Under the pieces are notes generated by a model. It was not told the origin of the DNA. It made no database searches and saw only the letters and a program-made list of their open reading frames with translations. From Nakamurella leprariae (GTDB lineage: Bacteria; Actinomycetota; Actinomycetes; Mycobacteriales; Nakamurellaceae), in NCBI RefSeq assembly GCF_016918035.1, contig NZ_JAERWK010000015.1, positions 62,001 through 126,000 on the forward strand: DNA of 64,000 bases, given 5' to 3'. Each line of letters opens with the position of its first letter. Position 1 is the stretch's first letter. The position numbers and the translations under genes were made by a program. Shown in pieces: positions 1 through 7,941 of this stretch.

Positions 1-54
1 GTGTCGGGACCGGCGCCGGGCCGACGGGTCAGCGGACCGGGTGGACGATCGGGG

Positions 55-381
55 TCAGAGGGCGCCCTTGGTGGCGTCCCCGGCCGGGATGGCGGTCATG
101 GTGGTGACCTGCGGGGCGGCACCCAGCAGCGGGCCGAGCTTGGGGCCGACCTCGGTGAGGGCCGGCGCGGTGCTGTGCACCTGCAGGGCGTCGGCCGACT
201 CCCACTTCTCGATGAAGATCAGGTTGCCGTCCGAGGACTCGTGCAGCGAGTACAGGTGGCAGCCCGGCTCGGTGTGCACCTTGGCGACGGCCTCGGTGAA
301 CAGCGCGGTGAGCTCCTCCTTCTTGCCCTCGGCGGGGGTGAAGACAGCGACGACGACGATGGGGTTGCTGGCTGTGGTCAT
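55..381 (-). CDS. antibiotic biosynthesis monooxygenase (ABM) family protein
   Basis: A 108-residue protein filling one ABM dimeric alpha-beta-barrel domain. Seen: an N-terminal beta strand (IVVVAVFTPAEGKKEEL), a histidine-containing core (CHLYSLHESSDG), then IFIEKWESADAL and an HSTAPAL segment, the usual order of the YgiN/ABM fold. Members are cofactor-free quinol or polyketide monooxygenases or heme-related proteins; the substrate here cannot be read from sequence. The reading frame stays open far upstream, but family similarity begins at the ATG at 381, so I start there; no clear ribosome binding site precedes it. It is transcribed away from the lipoprotein gene at 551. Fold assignment is firm, function generic. 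Confidence 0.85.
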   Translation of the reverse strand: MTTASNPIVVVAVFTPAEGKKEELTALFTEAVAKVHTEPGCHLYSLHESSDGNLIFIEKWESADALQVHSTAPALTEVGPKLGPLLGAAPQVTTMTAIPAGDATKGAL

Positions 382-550
382 CGCGCGAGCATGACAGTGC
401 CGCTCGAGCCGCTTCCTTCGGGTCCCGCGAACCGGGGCGACCGCCCGCCCACGGCGCACCGCTCGACCTGCCGGACCGAGCCGGCTCCGGGTGCGACGCT
501 GGTCGGCGAGTGTCGCCGGACCGGGATGGGTGGCGCGGGCGGGGGGCAGG

Positions 551-1510
551 ATGCGCGGGTCGGGCGGTGCGTGGGGGCGCCGGCGGGTGAGGCTGTTGGC
601 GGGCGCGCTGGCGGCTCTGCTGCTGACCGGCGCGGCCGGGTGCGGCAGTCCCGGCGCCCGACCCGACGGCGCAGGTGACGACCTCGGCACCGCGCCAGCG
701 GTCAGCTCGGCCACCACCCCCACCGCCGGCGCGGTCGCCGGCAGCAGCCGGGGCCCGGTGATCACCGTGCCCGCCCTGCCCGGCGCGGACACCCCGCCGT
801 CCGGGGCCGTGCCGTCCGATGTCGTGCCGTCCGATGCCGTGCCGTCCGACTCCACTGCCGCTGCGCCGGATGCGCCCACCGCCGGGCTCACGCCCGACCC
901 CGCCTCCGAGTCCGCCGGACCGGGCACTCCGGACGCGGCGCCGACCACCGACGGATCCGCGCCGGCGCAGGCCCCGCCTGCATCACCGGTGGCGCCGGCG
1001 CCCGGCGCCCCGCCGGTCGACCTGTCAGCCTGCCCCGGATGTGCCGTGCTGGCGTCGGCCGCCGGGGTGCAGGGCGCGCTGGGCGCGGCGCTCATCACCA
1101 CCGGTGGCCGCGCGCTGCTGGTCTCGGTGGACGCCGGCGGCGCGCTGCGCGGCACCATCAACGTTCCGTACGGAACCGCCTTCGCCGCGGACGCCCTGCG
1201 CTGTGACCCGGCCGCGCGGTGCATCGTGGTGGGGCGACAGGGCGACGGGCGCGCCGTGCTGTCCGCGTTCCAGCTGACGACGACCGGTGCCTGGCGCGAT
1301 GTCTCGGGCAACGACGCGTTCCCGTCCGGCACCGACCAGGGACGCGCGGTCGACCTGGGGGGTGGCGAGCTGGGCATCGCCGTGCAGGACGGAAGCGCCG
1401 ACCCGGCGCTCTGGTTGGTGTTCGGCTGGTCCGGCGACCGCTACACCGTCATCGGCTGCTCCGCCGAGCTCGACGTCGCCGCACTGGACCCGGCCACCTG
1501 TCGATCGTGA
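551..1510 (+). CDS. secreted lipoprotein with Pro/Thr/Ala-rich linker, function unknown
   Basis: 319 residues from the ATG at 551, which follows a G-rich ribosome-binding stretch; an in-frame ATG at 491 would add 20 residues before the signal peptide. Seen: an Arg-rich n-region, a hydrophobic run (LLAGALAALLLTG) and a Cys at about residue 31, a type II signal peptide although Ala at -3 is not ideal. Next comes about 130 residues of low-complexity Pro/Ala/Ser/Thr linker containing three copies of a VPSD-type pentapeptide. The last 160 residues form a compact domain with cysteine pairs (ACPGC; CDPAARC; two near the C-terminus) that probably make disulfides outside the cell. I do not recognise the domain. 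A hairpin overlaps the stop codon. Confidence 0.8.
   Translation: MRGSGGAWGRRRVRLLAGALAALLLTGAAGCGSPGARPDGAGDDLGTAPAVSSATTPTAGAVAGSSRGPVITVPALPGADTPPSGAVPSDVVPSDAVPSDSTAAAPDAPTAGLTPDPASESAGPGTPDAAPTTDGSAPAQAPPASPVAPAPGAPPVDLSACPGCAVLASAAGVQGALGAALITTGGRALLVSVDAGGALRGTINVPYGTAFAADALRCDPAARCIVVGRQGDGRAVLSAFQLTTTGAWRDVSGNDAFPSGTDQGRAVDLGGGELGIAVQDGSADPALWLVFGWSGDRYTVIGCSAELDVAALDPATCRS
809..853 (+). repeat. 3 x 15-nt tandem repeat in lipoprotein linker
   Basis: Three tandem 15-nt units (809-823, 824-838, 839-853), each coding for a VPSD-type pentapeptide and differing at only one to three positions. The repeat lies inside the linker of the lipoprotein and probably arose by replication slippage. 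Confidence 0.85.
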
Positions 1511-1545
1511 CCGGACGCGGGCGCTTTGCTCGCACGTCCGGTCAC
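1507..1545 (+). terminator. hairpin terminator overlapping the lipoprotein stop codon
   Basis: An 11-bp perfect inverted repeat (1507-1517 with 1535-1545) encloses a 17-nt loop and begins at the stop codon of the lipoprotein gene. There is no U-tract, as is common in actinobacteria. It separates the lipoprotein from tRNA-Ser. Confidence 0.6.
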
Positions 1546-1555
1546 CCGGTACTGT
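1526..1555 (+). promoter_or_regulatory. candidate sigma-70-type promoter of tRNA-Ser
   Basis: TTGCTC at 1526-1531 and TACTGT at 1550-1555, separated by 18 nt, lie 33 nt before the tRNA. They fit the actinobacterial housekeeping consensus. The -35 element falls in the loop and stem of the preceding terminator, so this is a compact terminator/promoter overlap. Prediction only. Confidence 0.45.
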
Positions 1556-1588
1556 TCCTGCCCGGTGGCCTCCTGCGGGTGGCCCCGG

Positions 1589-1676
1589 GGAAGCGTGCCA
1601 GAGCGGCCGAATGGGACACACTGCTAATGTGTTGTGCTCGTCAAGGGCACCGAGGGTTCAAATCCCTCCGCTTCCG
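1589..1676 (+). tRNA. tRNA-Ser (anticodon GCT)
   Basis: Class II tRNA of 88 nt. The acceptor arm GGAAGCG pairs with CGCTTCC (1669-1675) and is followed by discriminator G. The anticodon loop holds GCT. A long variable arm precedes the T arm, whose loop contains GGTTCAAAT. The 3' CCA is not encoded. It reads AGC/AGU serine codons. Confidence 0.97.
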
Positions 1677-1752
1677 CACTCGTCAGGTCGGGCGGCCGGT
1701 GCTCACCGTGTCCGCCGCCTGACAGCGCCCGCTCCCTCGACCCGACGCGCGA

Positions 1753-2523
1753 TCACTTCGGCGGCATCCGCAGCGCGCCGTCCAACCGGATCGTCTCGCC
1801 GTTGACGTAGTCGTGCTCCAGCAGGAACAGCGCCAGCTCGGCGTACTCGCCCGGGCGTCCCAGACGCTTGGGGAACGGCACCCCGGCGGCCAGCCCGGCG
1901 CGGTACTCCTCGGACACCGTGGCCAGCATCGGCGTCTCGATGATCCCGGGCGCGATGGTGTTGACCCGGATCCCGGCGGACGCGAGGTCCCGGGCCGCCG
2001 GCAGGGTCAGCCCGGCGATGCCGGCCTTGGACGCCGCGTACGCCGCCTGCCCGATCTGCCCGTCGAACGCGGCCACGCTGGCGGTGTTCACGATGGCGCC
2101 GCGGGCGCCGTCCTCGAGCGGTGCGGTGCGGGCGATCGCCTCCGCGGCCACCGTCATCACGGTGAACGAGCCGATCAGGTTGATGGTGACGACCCGCTGG
2201 AACAGGTCCAGGTCGTGCGGCCCGCTGCGGCCCAGGATGCGCATCGAGGGCCCGATGCCGGCGCAGTTGACCACGCCGCGCAACGGCCGGTCGGCGTCGC
2301 CCGCGGCCAGCTCCACGGCGGACCGGACCTCCAGCGCGTCGGTCACGTCCGCCGGCGCCACCTCGATCGGCAGCTGCGACCAGGTCTCCGTGTCCCGGGT
2401 GATGGCCGCCGGCAGGTCCAGCACCACCACGCGGGCGCCCTTGGCCACCAGGGCCGCGGCGGTGGCCGCGCCCAGGCCGGAGGCGCCGCCGGTGACGAGC
2501 ACGGTGCACTGCGACACGTCCAT
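1753..2523 (-). CDS. short-chain dehydrogenase/reductase, 3-hydroxyacyl-CoA dehydrogenase-like
   Basis: 256 residues, the normal length for a classical SDR. Seen: the dinucleotide motif TGGASGLG (11-18), NCAG (86-89), and the catalytic triad Ser149, Tyr162 and Lys166 in YAASK; an acidic residue after strand 2 (VVLDLP) favours NAD(H). Overall the sequence looks like the type II 3-hydroxyacyl-CoA dehydrogenase (HSD17B10-like) branch. It is divergent from an acyl-CoA synthetase and an MDR oxidoreductase, which fits fatty- or aromatic-acyl-CoA catabolism (inference). The ATG at 2523 is chosen because the TGG motif then lies at the usual position; longer upstream reading frame is antisense to the neighbour. 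Confidence 0.9.
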   Translation of the reverse strand: MDVSQCTVLVTGGASGLGAATAAALVAKGARVVVLDLPAAITRDTETWSQLPIEVAPADVTDALEVRSAVELAAGDADRPLRGVVNCAGIGPSMRILGRSGPHDLDLFQRVVTINLIGSFTVMTVAAEAIARTAPLEDGARGAIVNTASVAAFDGQIGQAAYAASKAGIAGLTLPAARDLASAGIRVNTIAPGIIETPMLATVSEEYRAGLAAGVPFPKRLGRPGEYAELALFLLEHDYVNGETIRLDGALRMPPK

Positions 2524-2692
2524 GGGTCGTCCCTTCGTCGGTGATGAGGGTGCTGCCCCTGGTGCCCATCCTGACCGATGGGGCCGACCGGGCGGCGGGA
2601 CGGGCCGGACGCGGCCCGCCCCGTGCAGTGCGCAACGGTGGGTCGCCGTTACGGTCGGGACCACGGTCCGCCCGAGCAGCGTGAGGACGACG

Positions 2693-4405
2693 ATGCCTTC
2701 AACGCCCCCAGCGCCCCCGCATCCCTGGACCCGGCTCCATCCGGCCGGGGTCCCTGCCGACCTGACCCCGTCGAGCCCGACGCTGCTGCACGCCTGGCGA
2801 CGGACGGTCGCCGCCCGGCGCGACCGGCCCGCGGTGCTGTCGTTCGACCGGACGCTGACGTTCGGGACGATCGACGCGCAGAGCGATGCGCTGGCCGTCG
2901 CGTTCCAGCGGTCCGGCGTCCTGCCGGGGGATCGGATCGCCGTGCACCTGCAGAACGATCCGCAGTGGCTGGTGACCCTGCTGGCCGCGTGGAAGTGCGG
3001 CGCGACCGCCGCGTGCATCAACCCGATGCTGCGCCGAGAGGAACTGCGGCACCACCTGGCCGACGCGCAGCCGACCGTACTGGTGTCGCTGGACTCGCTG
3101 TACGCCGACGTGGTCGCGCCGCTGCGGGCTGAGCTGGGCGTGCGGACGGTGATCACCACCGCGCCGTGGGACCTGTTCGGCGACGCGGCTCCGCCGACGG
3201 TGTTCGCCGAGACCTGGGGTCCGCGGCGGATCTTCGCCGACACCGTCGACTGGCTGCAGCTGCAGGCCGACCACGCCGGTGCCGTGCCGGACCCGGTCGA
3301 CGTGGATCCGGCCGACGTCGCGCTGCTGACCTACACCTCGGGGACCACCGGCCGGGCCAAGGGCGCGATGAACACCCACGGCGGCATGGCCCACAACGTG
3401 CAGGTCTACGCGTCCTGGCACTCGATCGACCCGGACGACGCGGACCAGCCCGACGTGGTCCTGGGCGTCGCACCGCTGTTCCACATCACCGGCACCGTCG
3501 CCGGTCTCGGGCTGACCATCCTGACCGGCGCACCGATCGTGCTGCTGCACCGCTTCGACGCGGCTGCGACGCTGGAGGCGATCGAGCGGCACCGGGTCAC
3601 CTTCACGGTGGCCGCCAGCACCGCGTACAACGCGCTCGCCTCGCATCCGGACGTGCTCACCCGGGACCTGACTTCGCTGCGCAAGGCCGTCTCGGGCGGC
3701 GCGCCGCTCGGCCCGGCGCTGGTGGCCCGGGTGGCGGAACGGGCCGGGTGGCGCCTGCTCGCGGTCTACGGCCTGACCGAGACGACATCCCCGGCGACCA
3801 TGGTGCCGCCCGGCGTGGACCCGCCGATCGACCCGGCCAGCGGGGCGCTGTCGGTCGGGGTGCCGGTGCCGGGTGCGGATGTCCGCATCGCCGACATCGA
3901 GACCGGCGAGGTGCTGGGCGCCGGGGCGGTGGGCGAGATCTGCGTGGCCGGGCCGATGGTGGTGCCCGGGTATTGGAACGCCCCGGAGGAAACGGCGCAC
4001 GCCGTGCGCGACGGCTGGCTGTTCAGCGGTGATGTCGGGGTGCTCCACGAGGACGGCTGGCTGTTCGTGGTGGACCGCAAGAAGGACCTGATCAACGCGG
4101 GCGGCTACAAGATCTGGCCGCGTGAGGTGGAGGACGTGCTGCTGCAGCACCCCGCCGTGCGGGAGGCCGCGGTGGTCGGGGTGCCGGACGAGTACCGCGG
4201 TGAGACGGTGCACGCCTACGTCAGCCTGCGTGACGGGACGACGGCCGAGCCGGCCGAGATCATCGCGTTCTGCCGCGAGCACCTGGCCGCCTACAAGTAC
4301 CCGCGCCTGGTCAGCGTGGTCGGCGACCTGCCCAAGAACGCCAGCGGCAAGATCCTCCGGCGCGAGCTGCGCACCACCGAGCTCCCGAGAGGTGGCACCG
4401 CGTGA
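2693..4405 (+). CDS. AMP-dependent acyl-CoA synthetase (ANL superfamily)
   Basis: 570 residues. It activates a carboxylic acid to an acyl-adenylate and then to the CoA thioester. Seen: the phosphate loop YTSGTTGRAKG (about 213-223), the YGLTET motif, the GEICVAGPMVVPGYW segment, the hinge region VVDRKKDLINAGGYKIWPREVE, and the C-terminal catalytic lysine in NASGKILRREL (about 550). Substrate chain length cannot be read. The ATG at 2693 follows GTGAGGAC at good distance; the longer frame upstream is antisense to the SDR. Its stop overlaps the GTG start of the next gene by 4 nt, so the two are co-translated. Confidence 0.93.
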   Translation: MPSTPPAPPHPWTRLHPAGVPADLTPSSPTLLHAWRRTVAARRDRPAVLSFDRTLTFGTIDAQSDALAVAFQRSGVLPGDRIAVHLQNDPQWLVTLLAAWKCGATAACINPMLRREELRHHLADAQPTVLVSLDSLYADVVAPLRAELGVRTVITTAPWDLFGDAAPPTVFAETWGPRRIFADTVDWLQLQADHAGAVPDPVDVDPADVALLTYTSGTTGRAKGAMNTHGGMAHNVQVYASWHSIDPDDADQPDVVLGVAPLFHITGTVAGLGLTILTGAPIVLLHRFDAAATLEAIERHRVTFTVAASTAYNALASHPDVLTRDLTSLRKAVSGGAPLGPALVARVAERAGWRLLAVYGLTETTSPATMVPPGVDPPIDPASGALSVGVPVPGADVRIADIETGEVLGAGAVGEICVAGPMVVPGYWNAPEETAHAVRDGWLFSGDVGVLHEDGWLFVVDRKKDLINAGGYKIWPREVEDVLLQHPAVREAAVVGVPDEYRGETVHAYVSLRDGTTAEPAEIIAFCREHLAAYKYPRLVSVVGDLPKNASGKILRRELRTTELPRGGTA

Positions 4406-5397
4406 AGGCGTTCCAGCTGCACGCCTACGAGGGTCCGGCCGCGCTGCGGCTGGTCGACGTGCCGGCACCCGTCCCCGGTCCGCACGACCTGCTCATCCGG
4501 GTCGCGGCCATCGGCGTGAACTATCCGGACCTGCTCACCACCCGTGGGCGGTACCAGTTCCGCCCCGATCCGCCGTTCGTGCCGGGCTGCGAGGTGGCGG
4601 GCACGGTGCAGGCCGCGCCCGACGGGTCGGGCTTCGCCGTCGGCGACCGGGTCTGCGGCTTCACCTGGGAGGGCGGGTTCGCCGAGCAGACGGTGCTGCC
4701 GGCCGCGTCGGCCGCCCCGGTGCCGGACGACGTCGACCTGGTCGACGCCGCAGCCATCCTGGTCAACCACCAGACCGCGCTGTTCGCGCTGCAACGACGG
4801 GCGGCGCTGCGGGCGGGCGAGGTCGTCCTGGTCCTCGGCGGGGCCGGCGGCATCGGCACGGCCGCGATCCAGGTGGCCACGGGCCTGGGCGCCCGGGTCA
4901 TCGCCGGGGTGAGCCGGCCGGAGCGGGTCGAGGTGGCTGCGGCGGCCGGCGCGGATGACGTGCTGGTGCTGGAGCCGGGCTTCGCGGCCCGGGTCAAGGA
5001 GCTGGCCGGTCGGGGCGTCGACGTGGTGGTCGACCCGGTGGGGGACTGGCTGTTCGACGAGGCGGTGCGGTGTCTGGCGCCGGAGGGCCGGATCGTGGTG
5101 GTCGGGTTCGCGGCCGGCGGCATCCCCAAGATCGGGGTGAACCGGGTGCTGCTGCGCAACATCTCGGTGATCGGTGCCGCTTGGGGCGCGTTCCAGGACC
5201 TCGAGCCCGGGCTCATCGCCCGGCAGGCGGCGACGCTCGACGGGCTGGCCCGGCAGGGCTTCGTGCGACCGCAGCTGGACAGCGTGGTGCCGTTCGAGCA
5301 GCTGCCGGAGGTGCTGGAGCGGCTCGGCCGCGGGGAGGTCCGGGGGAAGGCCGTGGTGACGCTCGGTCGACCGTCCGTCGGTGGTCGCGGGGGCTGA
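4402..5397 (+). CDS. NADPH:quinone oxidoreductase-like MDR protein (zinc-free)
   Basis: 331 residues, medium-chain dehydrogenase/reductase. Seen: N-terminal GroES-like domain (GVNYPDLLTTRGRYQF, then PFVPGCEVAGTV), the Rossmann motif GGAGGIGTAAIQ (about 145-156), and the DPVGDWLFDEAVRCL segment. The zinc-ligand residues of alcohol dehydrogenases are absent, which places it with the QOR/zinc-independent branch. It probably reduces a quinone or enoyl substrate with NADPH. GTG start at 4402 sits in a GTGA overlap with the acyl-CoA synthetase stop, so the pair forms an operon. Confidence 0.92.
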   Translation: MKAFQLHAYEGPAALRLVDVPAPVPGPHDLLIRVAAIGVNYPDLLTTRGRYQFRPDPPFVPGCEVAGTVQAAPDGSGFAVGDRVCGFTWEGGFAEQTVLPAASAAPVPDDVDLVDAAAILVNHQTALFALQRRAALRAGEVVLVLGGAGGIGTAAIQVATGLGARVIAGVSRPERVEVAAAAGADDVLVLEPGFAARVKELAGRGVDVVVDPVGDWLFDEAVRCLAPEGRIVVVGFAAGGIPKIGVNRVLLRNISVIGAAWGAFQDLEPGLIARQAATLDGLARQGFVRPQLDSVVPFEQLPEVLERLGRGEVRGKAVVTLGRPSVGGRGG

Positions 5398-5406
5398 TCA
5401 GCCGAT

Positions 5407-5435
5407 TTCGACCACGGCCCGCGGTCCGGTAGGCT
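5407..5435 (+). promoter_or_regulatory. sigma-70-type promoter of tRNA-Arg
   Basis: TTCGAC at 5407-5412 and TAGGCT at 5430-5435 are separated by exactly 17 nt and end 19 nt before the tRNA, close to the actinobacterial vegetative consensus. Confidence 0.6.
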
Positions 5436-5454
5436 TCTCGACGGTCACCGGCCA

Positions 5455-5527
5455 GCGCCCGTAGCTCAACGGATAGAGCATCTGACTACGGATCAGAAGG
5501 TTGGGGGTTCGAATCCCTCCGGGCGCA
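5455..5527 (+). tRNA. tRNA-Arg (anticodon ACG)
   Basis: 73-nt tRNA. Acceptor GCGCCCG pairs with CGGGCGC (5520-5526), discriminator A. The anticodon stem TCTGA/TCAGA closes a loop containing ACG, whose first base is expected to be edited to inosine by TadA; a tadA gene is at 54548 in this window. The T loop contains GTTCGAAT. CCA is not encoded. Confidence 0.98.
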
Positions 5528-5550
5528 CTTCTGGTTGAGACAGAACGACG

Positions 5551-5587
5551 AGACCCCGATCGCGACGGCGATCGGGGTCTTCTTCGT
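5551..5587 (+). terminator. intrinsic terminator after tRNA-Arg
   Basis: A 12-bp perfect stem (5551-5562 with 5569-5580) with a 6-nt loop is followed by a T-rich run (TCTTCGTT). It lies 23 nt after the tRNA. Confidence 0.85.
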
Positions 5588-5636
5588 TCCGCGGCCGGAA
5601 TCGGCACGCTCTGACGGCTGTCTACCCGCGCGGCGT

Positions 5637-5831
5637 TCAGGGAGCAGTGACGACGGCGGGGGCGGGTGCCGGGTTGTCGATGACGCCGGCGACCACACCG
5701 CCGGCTACCACGACGCCGCCCAGCAGCAGGGCCACGAGCTGGAGCTTGAGCCGACGAGCACTCACACCGCTGCGCGCGAACACGGACGGCGCACGGCCGA
5801 CTTCGCCATCGCCCATCGCAATGTTCGCCAT
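5637..5831 (-). CDS. small single-pass membrane protein, unknown
   Basis: 64 residues. Seen: a 20-residue polar N-terminus, a basic stretch (RRLKLQL) and one transmembrane segment rich in Val/Gly/Leu (residues about 30-50), then a short Pro/Ala tail. The Arg/Lys cluster before the helix suggests the N-terminus is inside. No family recognised. The gene is isolated between the tRNA-Arg terminator and the protease-associated gene, and its composition is typical of coding DNA here. It may be a real small membrane protein, but there is little beyond the TM helix to support it. Confidence 0.5.
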   Translation of the reverse strand: MANIAMGDGEVGRAPSVFARSGVSARRLKLQLVALLLGGVVVAGGVVAGVIDNPAPAPAVVTAP

Positions 5832-5892
5832 GCCGAAACGCTACTCCGCGGGTGACCGGAGTTCCAGATCGGTGTGAGCGGGACGACACCGC

Positions 5893-6159
5893 TCACTGGA
5901 CGGGCGCGTCCGGCGGCGGCACCGTGAAGCGGGTCGGACCGCCCGGCTGGACGTCGACCGCGGCGATGCCGGGGAGCTGGGTCAACGCCGCCCGTCGGGT
6001 CTCCGGGACCGAACCGACGATGATGCCGAGCGCACCGAACACCTCGTCGACGTGCACGCCGCGTTCCCGCAGCGCCTGGGCGACCCCATCGAGATCGTCG
6101 AGGTGGTCGTCGGCGACGGTGATCGACACGTGCGCCGTGGAGATGTGCGCTGCGGCCAT
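5893..6159 (-). CDS. small I9-propeptide-like protein (often misnamed ketohydroxyglutarate aldolase)
   Basis: 88 residues. Seen: an alternating beta-alpha-beta pattern with HVSITVADDHLDDLD at the start, RGVHVDEVFGALGIIVGSV in the middle, LPGIAAVDV late, and a C-terminus ending PPPDAPVQ. This pattern is familiar from small actinobacterial and cyanobacterial proteins ending in PPDSxVQ that databases label as an aldolase although they are far too short for one. The fold resembles the ferredoxin-like I9 propeptide/inhibitor of subtilisins. It sits 68 nt behind a subtilase in the same direction, so a protease inhibitor or folding helper is likely (inference). ATG at 6159 follows a GAAGAGG-like site. 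Confidence 0.75.
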   Translation of the reverse strand: MAAAHISTAHVSITVADDHLDDLDGVAQALRERGVHVDEVFGALGIIVGSVPETRRAALTQLPGIAAVDVQPGGPTRFTVPPPDAPVQ

Positions 6160-6227
6160 GGCCACCACCCTCTTCGCCCGGACAGCCGGTGCCTGGCGGA
6201 GCGTCAGGCACCCGAGCCGCGGGCGCG

Positions 6228-7616
6228 TCAGCCGGTGCGTTGCGGAGCCAGCGCCAGGCCGGTGCCCACGTCCGCCGAGGAGGCGTCCAGTCGGCTCGCG
6301 GATTGGACCAGGGTAGTCCAGAGGGCCTGCCCACGGTCGCCCCGTGTCTGCGCCCAGAGCGCGGCCAGCCCGGCCACGTGCGGGGTGGCCATGCTGGTGC
6401 CGCTGATGCTGCGGGTCCGCCCGGGCATCGGCCAGCTGGACAGCACGTCGACGCCGGGTGCGGCCAGGTCGACCTGGCCGCCGGGCAGCGCCGACGAGCG
6501 CGCCGAGAAGTCCGCCACGGCCAACGTCTGGTCGACCGCGCCCACCGCCATGATCGACGGACTGTTGGCCGGGACACCGACGAACCCGACCGAGCCGCGG
6601 CGGCGGGCGGCGTTGTTGCCGGCCGCCGCGATGAGCAGCGATCCGGCCGCCAACGCCCGGCGGCCGACCGTCTCGTACCGCTGCACCACCTGGTCCAGAT
6701 CGGCGCCGAGGGACATGGAGATGACCTCGCAGCCCCCGGCCACTGCCCAGTTCAACCCGGCCAGGATGTTGGTGTCGGTGCCGGACCCGCTGTCGGACAG
6801 CACCTTCCCGGCCCAGATCTGCGCCTCGGGGGCGACGCCGTAGCGCGGGCCCTGGCCGGGTGCGGCCGGTCCGGCCGCGGTGCCGATGCAGTGGGTGCCG
6901 TGCCCGTGCCGGTCCTGCACCTCCTCGCCGGGCACGAACGAGCGGCCGGTGATCGGCCGGCCGGAGAAATCCGGGTGGGTCAGGTCGAACCCGGTGTCCA
7001 GCACGGCGATGCGGATGCCGGCGCCGGTGGCGGGGCTGGTCAGCACACCGGTGGCGTGCAGACCCCAGGCGGCCTGGTCGGTGTCCTGGTACGACACCTG
7101 GGCGATGAGGTCCATCGCCGAGCCGCCGGCCTGGCCGAGCCGCCGGGCCAGGTCCTGCACACCGTCCCGGTACCCGCGCAGGTACTCCGCCGACGGCGTC
7201 GCGGGGTCGGCCGGACGGGGTACCGCCGGTCCGGGCTGGGCCGGCAACTGCACACCGGTGTCCTGACCGGGCAGTTGCCCCGGCAGAACGGTGTAGATGA
7301 GCTCGGGCTCGACCACCACGATCCGCGGATCGGTCGACACGGCCGCCTGGACCGAGGGGTAGCGGTCGGGGTCGGCGGCGATCACCGCCACGCCCAGTTC
7401 GTCGAAGACGACCGCGGCGGCCCGGTCGGCCTCCTCGGCGGTCACCGCCCGGTCGGCGAAATCCTCGGCGCGGGCGACCGCGCCGCCAGGACCCGGCTGC
7501 CCGAGCAGGTCGCGCACGGCGCGGTCCATCTCGAGGGCGGGCACGTCGTCGCGGAACACCACGACGTACCGGTCGGTTCGGGTGGCGATGGGGCCGCGGT
7601 CCGGGGCATCGATCAT
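6228..7616 (-). CDS. S8 family subtilisin-like serine protease
   Basis: 462 residues. Seen: catalytic Asp207 in AVLDTG, His239 in HGHGTHCIGTAAG, oxyanion Asn334 in AAGNNAA and catalytic Ser408 in GTSMATPHVAG, so the triad is complete. Residues about 14-105 (TDRYVVVFRDDVP onward) look like an I9-type propeptide. No signal peptide or membrane anchor is present, so it may act inside the cell or leave by an unconventional route. Start ATG at 7616 begins just before the propeptide. A different frame on the same strand is open across most of the gene but has no family features. A palindromic operator candidate lies 95 nt upstream. Confidence 0.9.
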   Translation of the reverse strand: MIDAPDRGPIATRTDRYVVVFRDDVPALEMDRAVRDLLGQPGPGGAVARAEDFADRAVTAEEADRAAAVVFDELGVAVIAADPDRYPSVQAAVSTDPRIVVVEPELIYTVLPGQLPGQDTGVQLPAQPGPAVPRPADPATPSAEYLRGYRDGVQDLARRLGQAGGSAMDLIAQVSYQDTDQAAWGLHATGVLTSPATGAGIRIAVLDTGFDLTHPDFSGRPITGRSFVPGEEVQDRHGHGTHCIGTAAGPAAPGQGPRYGVAPEAQIWAGKVLSDSGSGTDTNILAGLNWAVAGGCEVISMSLGADLDQVVQRYETVGRRALAAGSLLIAAAGNNAARRRGSVGFVGVPANSPSIMAVGAVDQTLAVADFSARSSALPGGQVDLAAPGVDVLSSWPMPGRTRSISGTSMATPHVAGLAALWAQTRGDRGQALWTTLVQSASRLDASSADVGTGLALAPQRTG

Positions 7617-7710
7617 CGGGGTGGCGCCTCTCCGTCGCAGGAACTGCTGTCCGTTGTAGCGCGGACCCCCGACAGTCACCCGACACGGGCAGAGCCCAGA
7701 CGGTGACGGT

Positions 7711-7735
7711 GCGTGAAGATCACGCTTGCGTGATC
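7711..7735. promoter_or_regulatory. operator candidate: 18-bp perfect palindrome with extra half-site
   Basis: GATCACGC-TT-GCGTGATC (7718-7735) is a perfect palindrome. An extra GCGTGA at 7711-7716 makes a second inverted repeat with TCACGC (7720-7725). Three alternating half-sites in the upstream region of the protease gene suggest binding of a dimeric or cooperative regulator. No regulator gene is adjacent. Confidence 0.5.
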
Positions 7736-7795
7736 ACAGAGCGTGCATGTACGTTGACGGAGCGCTGGGGACGCTGGGGGGCGAACGAGGCGCAG

Positions 7796-7941
7796 CATGG
7801 GGGGACGACGCGGGGGGGGGGCCCCCCCCGGGGGCCCCCCCCCCCCCGCGGCCCCCCCCGGGCCCGCCCCAGGGGGGGGGCCCCGGGGGCCCGGCTGGGG
7901 GGCCGGCGGGGGGGCGCCAACCCCGGGGGGCCCCCCCCCGC
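7796..7941. other. G/C homopolymer tract, probable low-quality or mis-assembled sequence
   Basis: Between 7811 and 7940 only four bases are A or T. It consists of alternating runs, among them ten G (7812-7821), eight C, thirteen C (7835-7847) and nine G (7872-7880). Such runs are unlike any other part of this window. They are typical of base-calling or gap-filling failure in very GC-rich DNA. A real G-quadruplex-prone region cannot be excluded. Confidence 0.75.

Noticed and set aside
1-678. Open frame on the plus strand across the ABM gene
   Set aside because: Arg/Gly-rich composition and antisense to a recognisable family member; a usual artefact in DNA of such GC content.
1589-5527. Possible integration of an element at tRNA-Ser or tRNA-Arg
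   Set aside because: No integrase and no repeat of a tRNA 3' end seen nearby.
5893-6159. Ketohydroxyglutarate aldolase
   Set aside because: 88 residues cannot form the TIM barrel of the enzyme and no Schiff-base lysine motif is present.
5893-7686. A 597-codon frame covering the subtilase in another register
   Set aside because: Only its last 88 codons have protein-like features; the rest is Arg/Gly/Pro-rich shadow of the protease gene, which carries the intact triad in its own frame.
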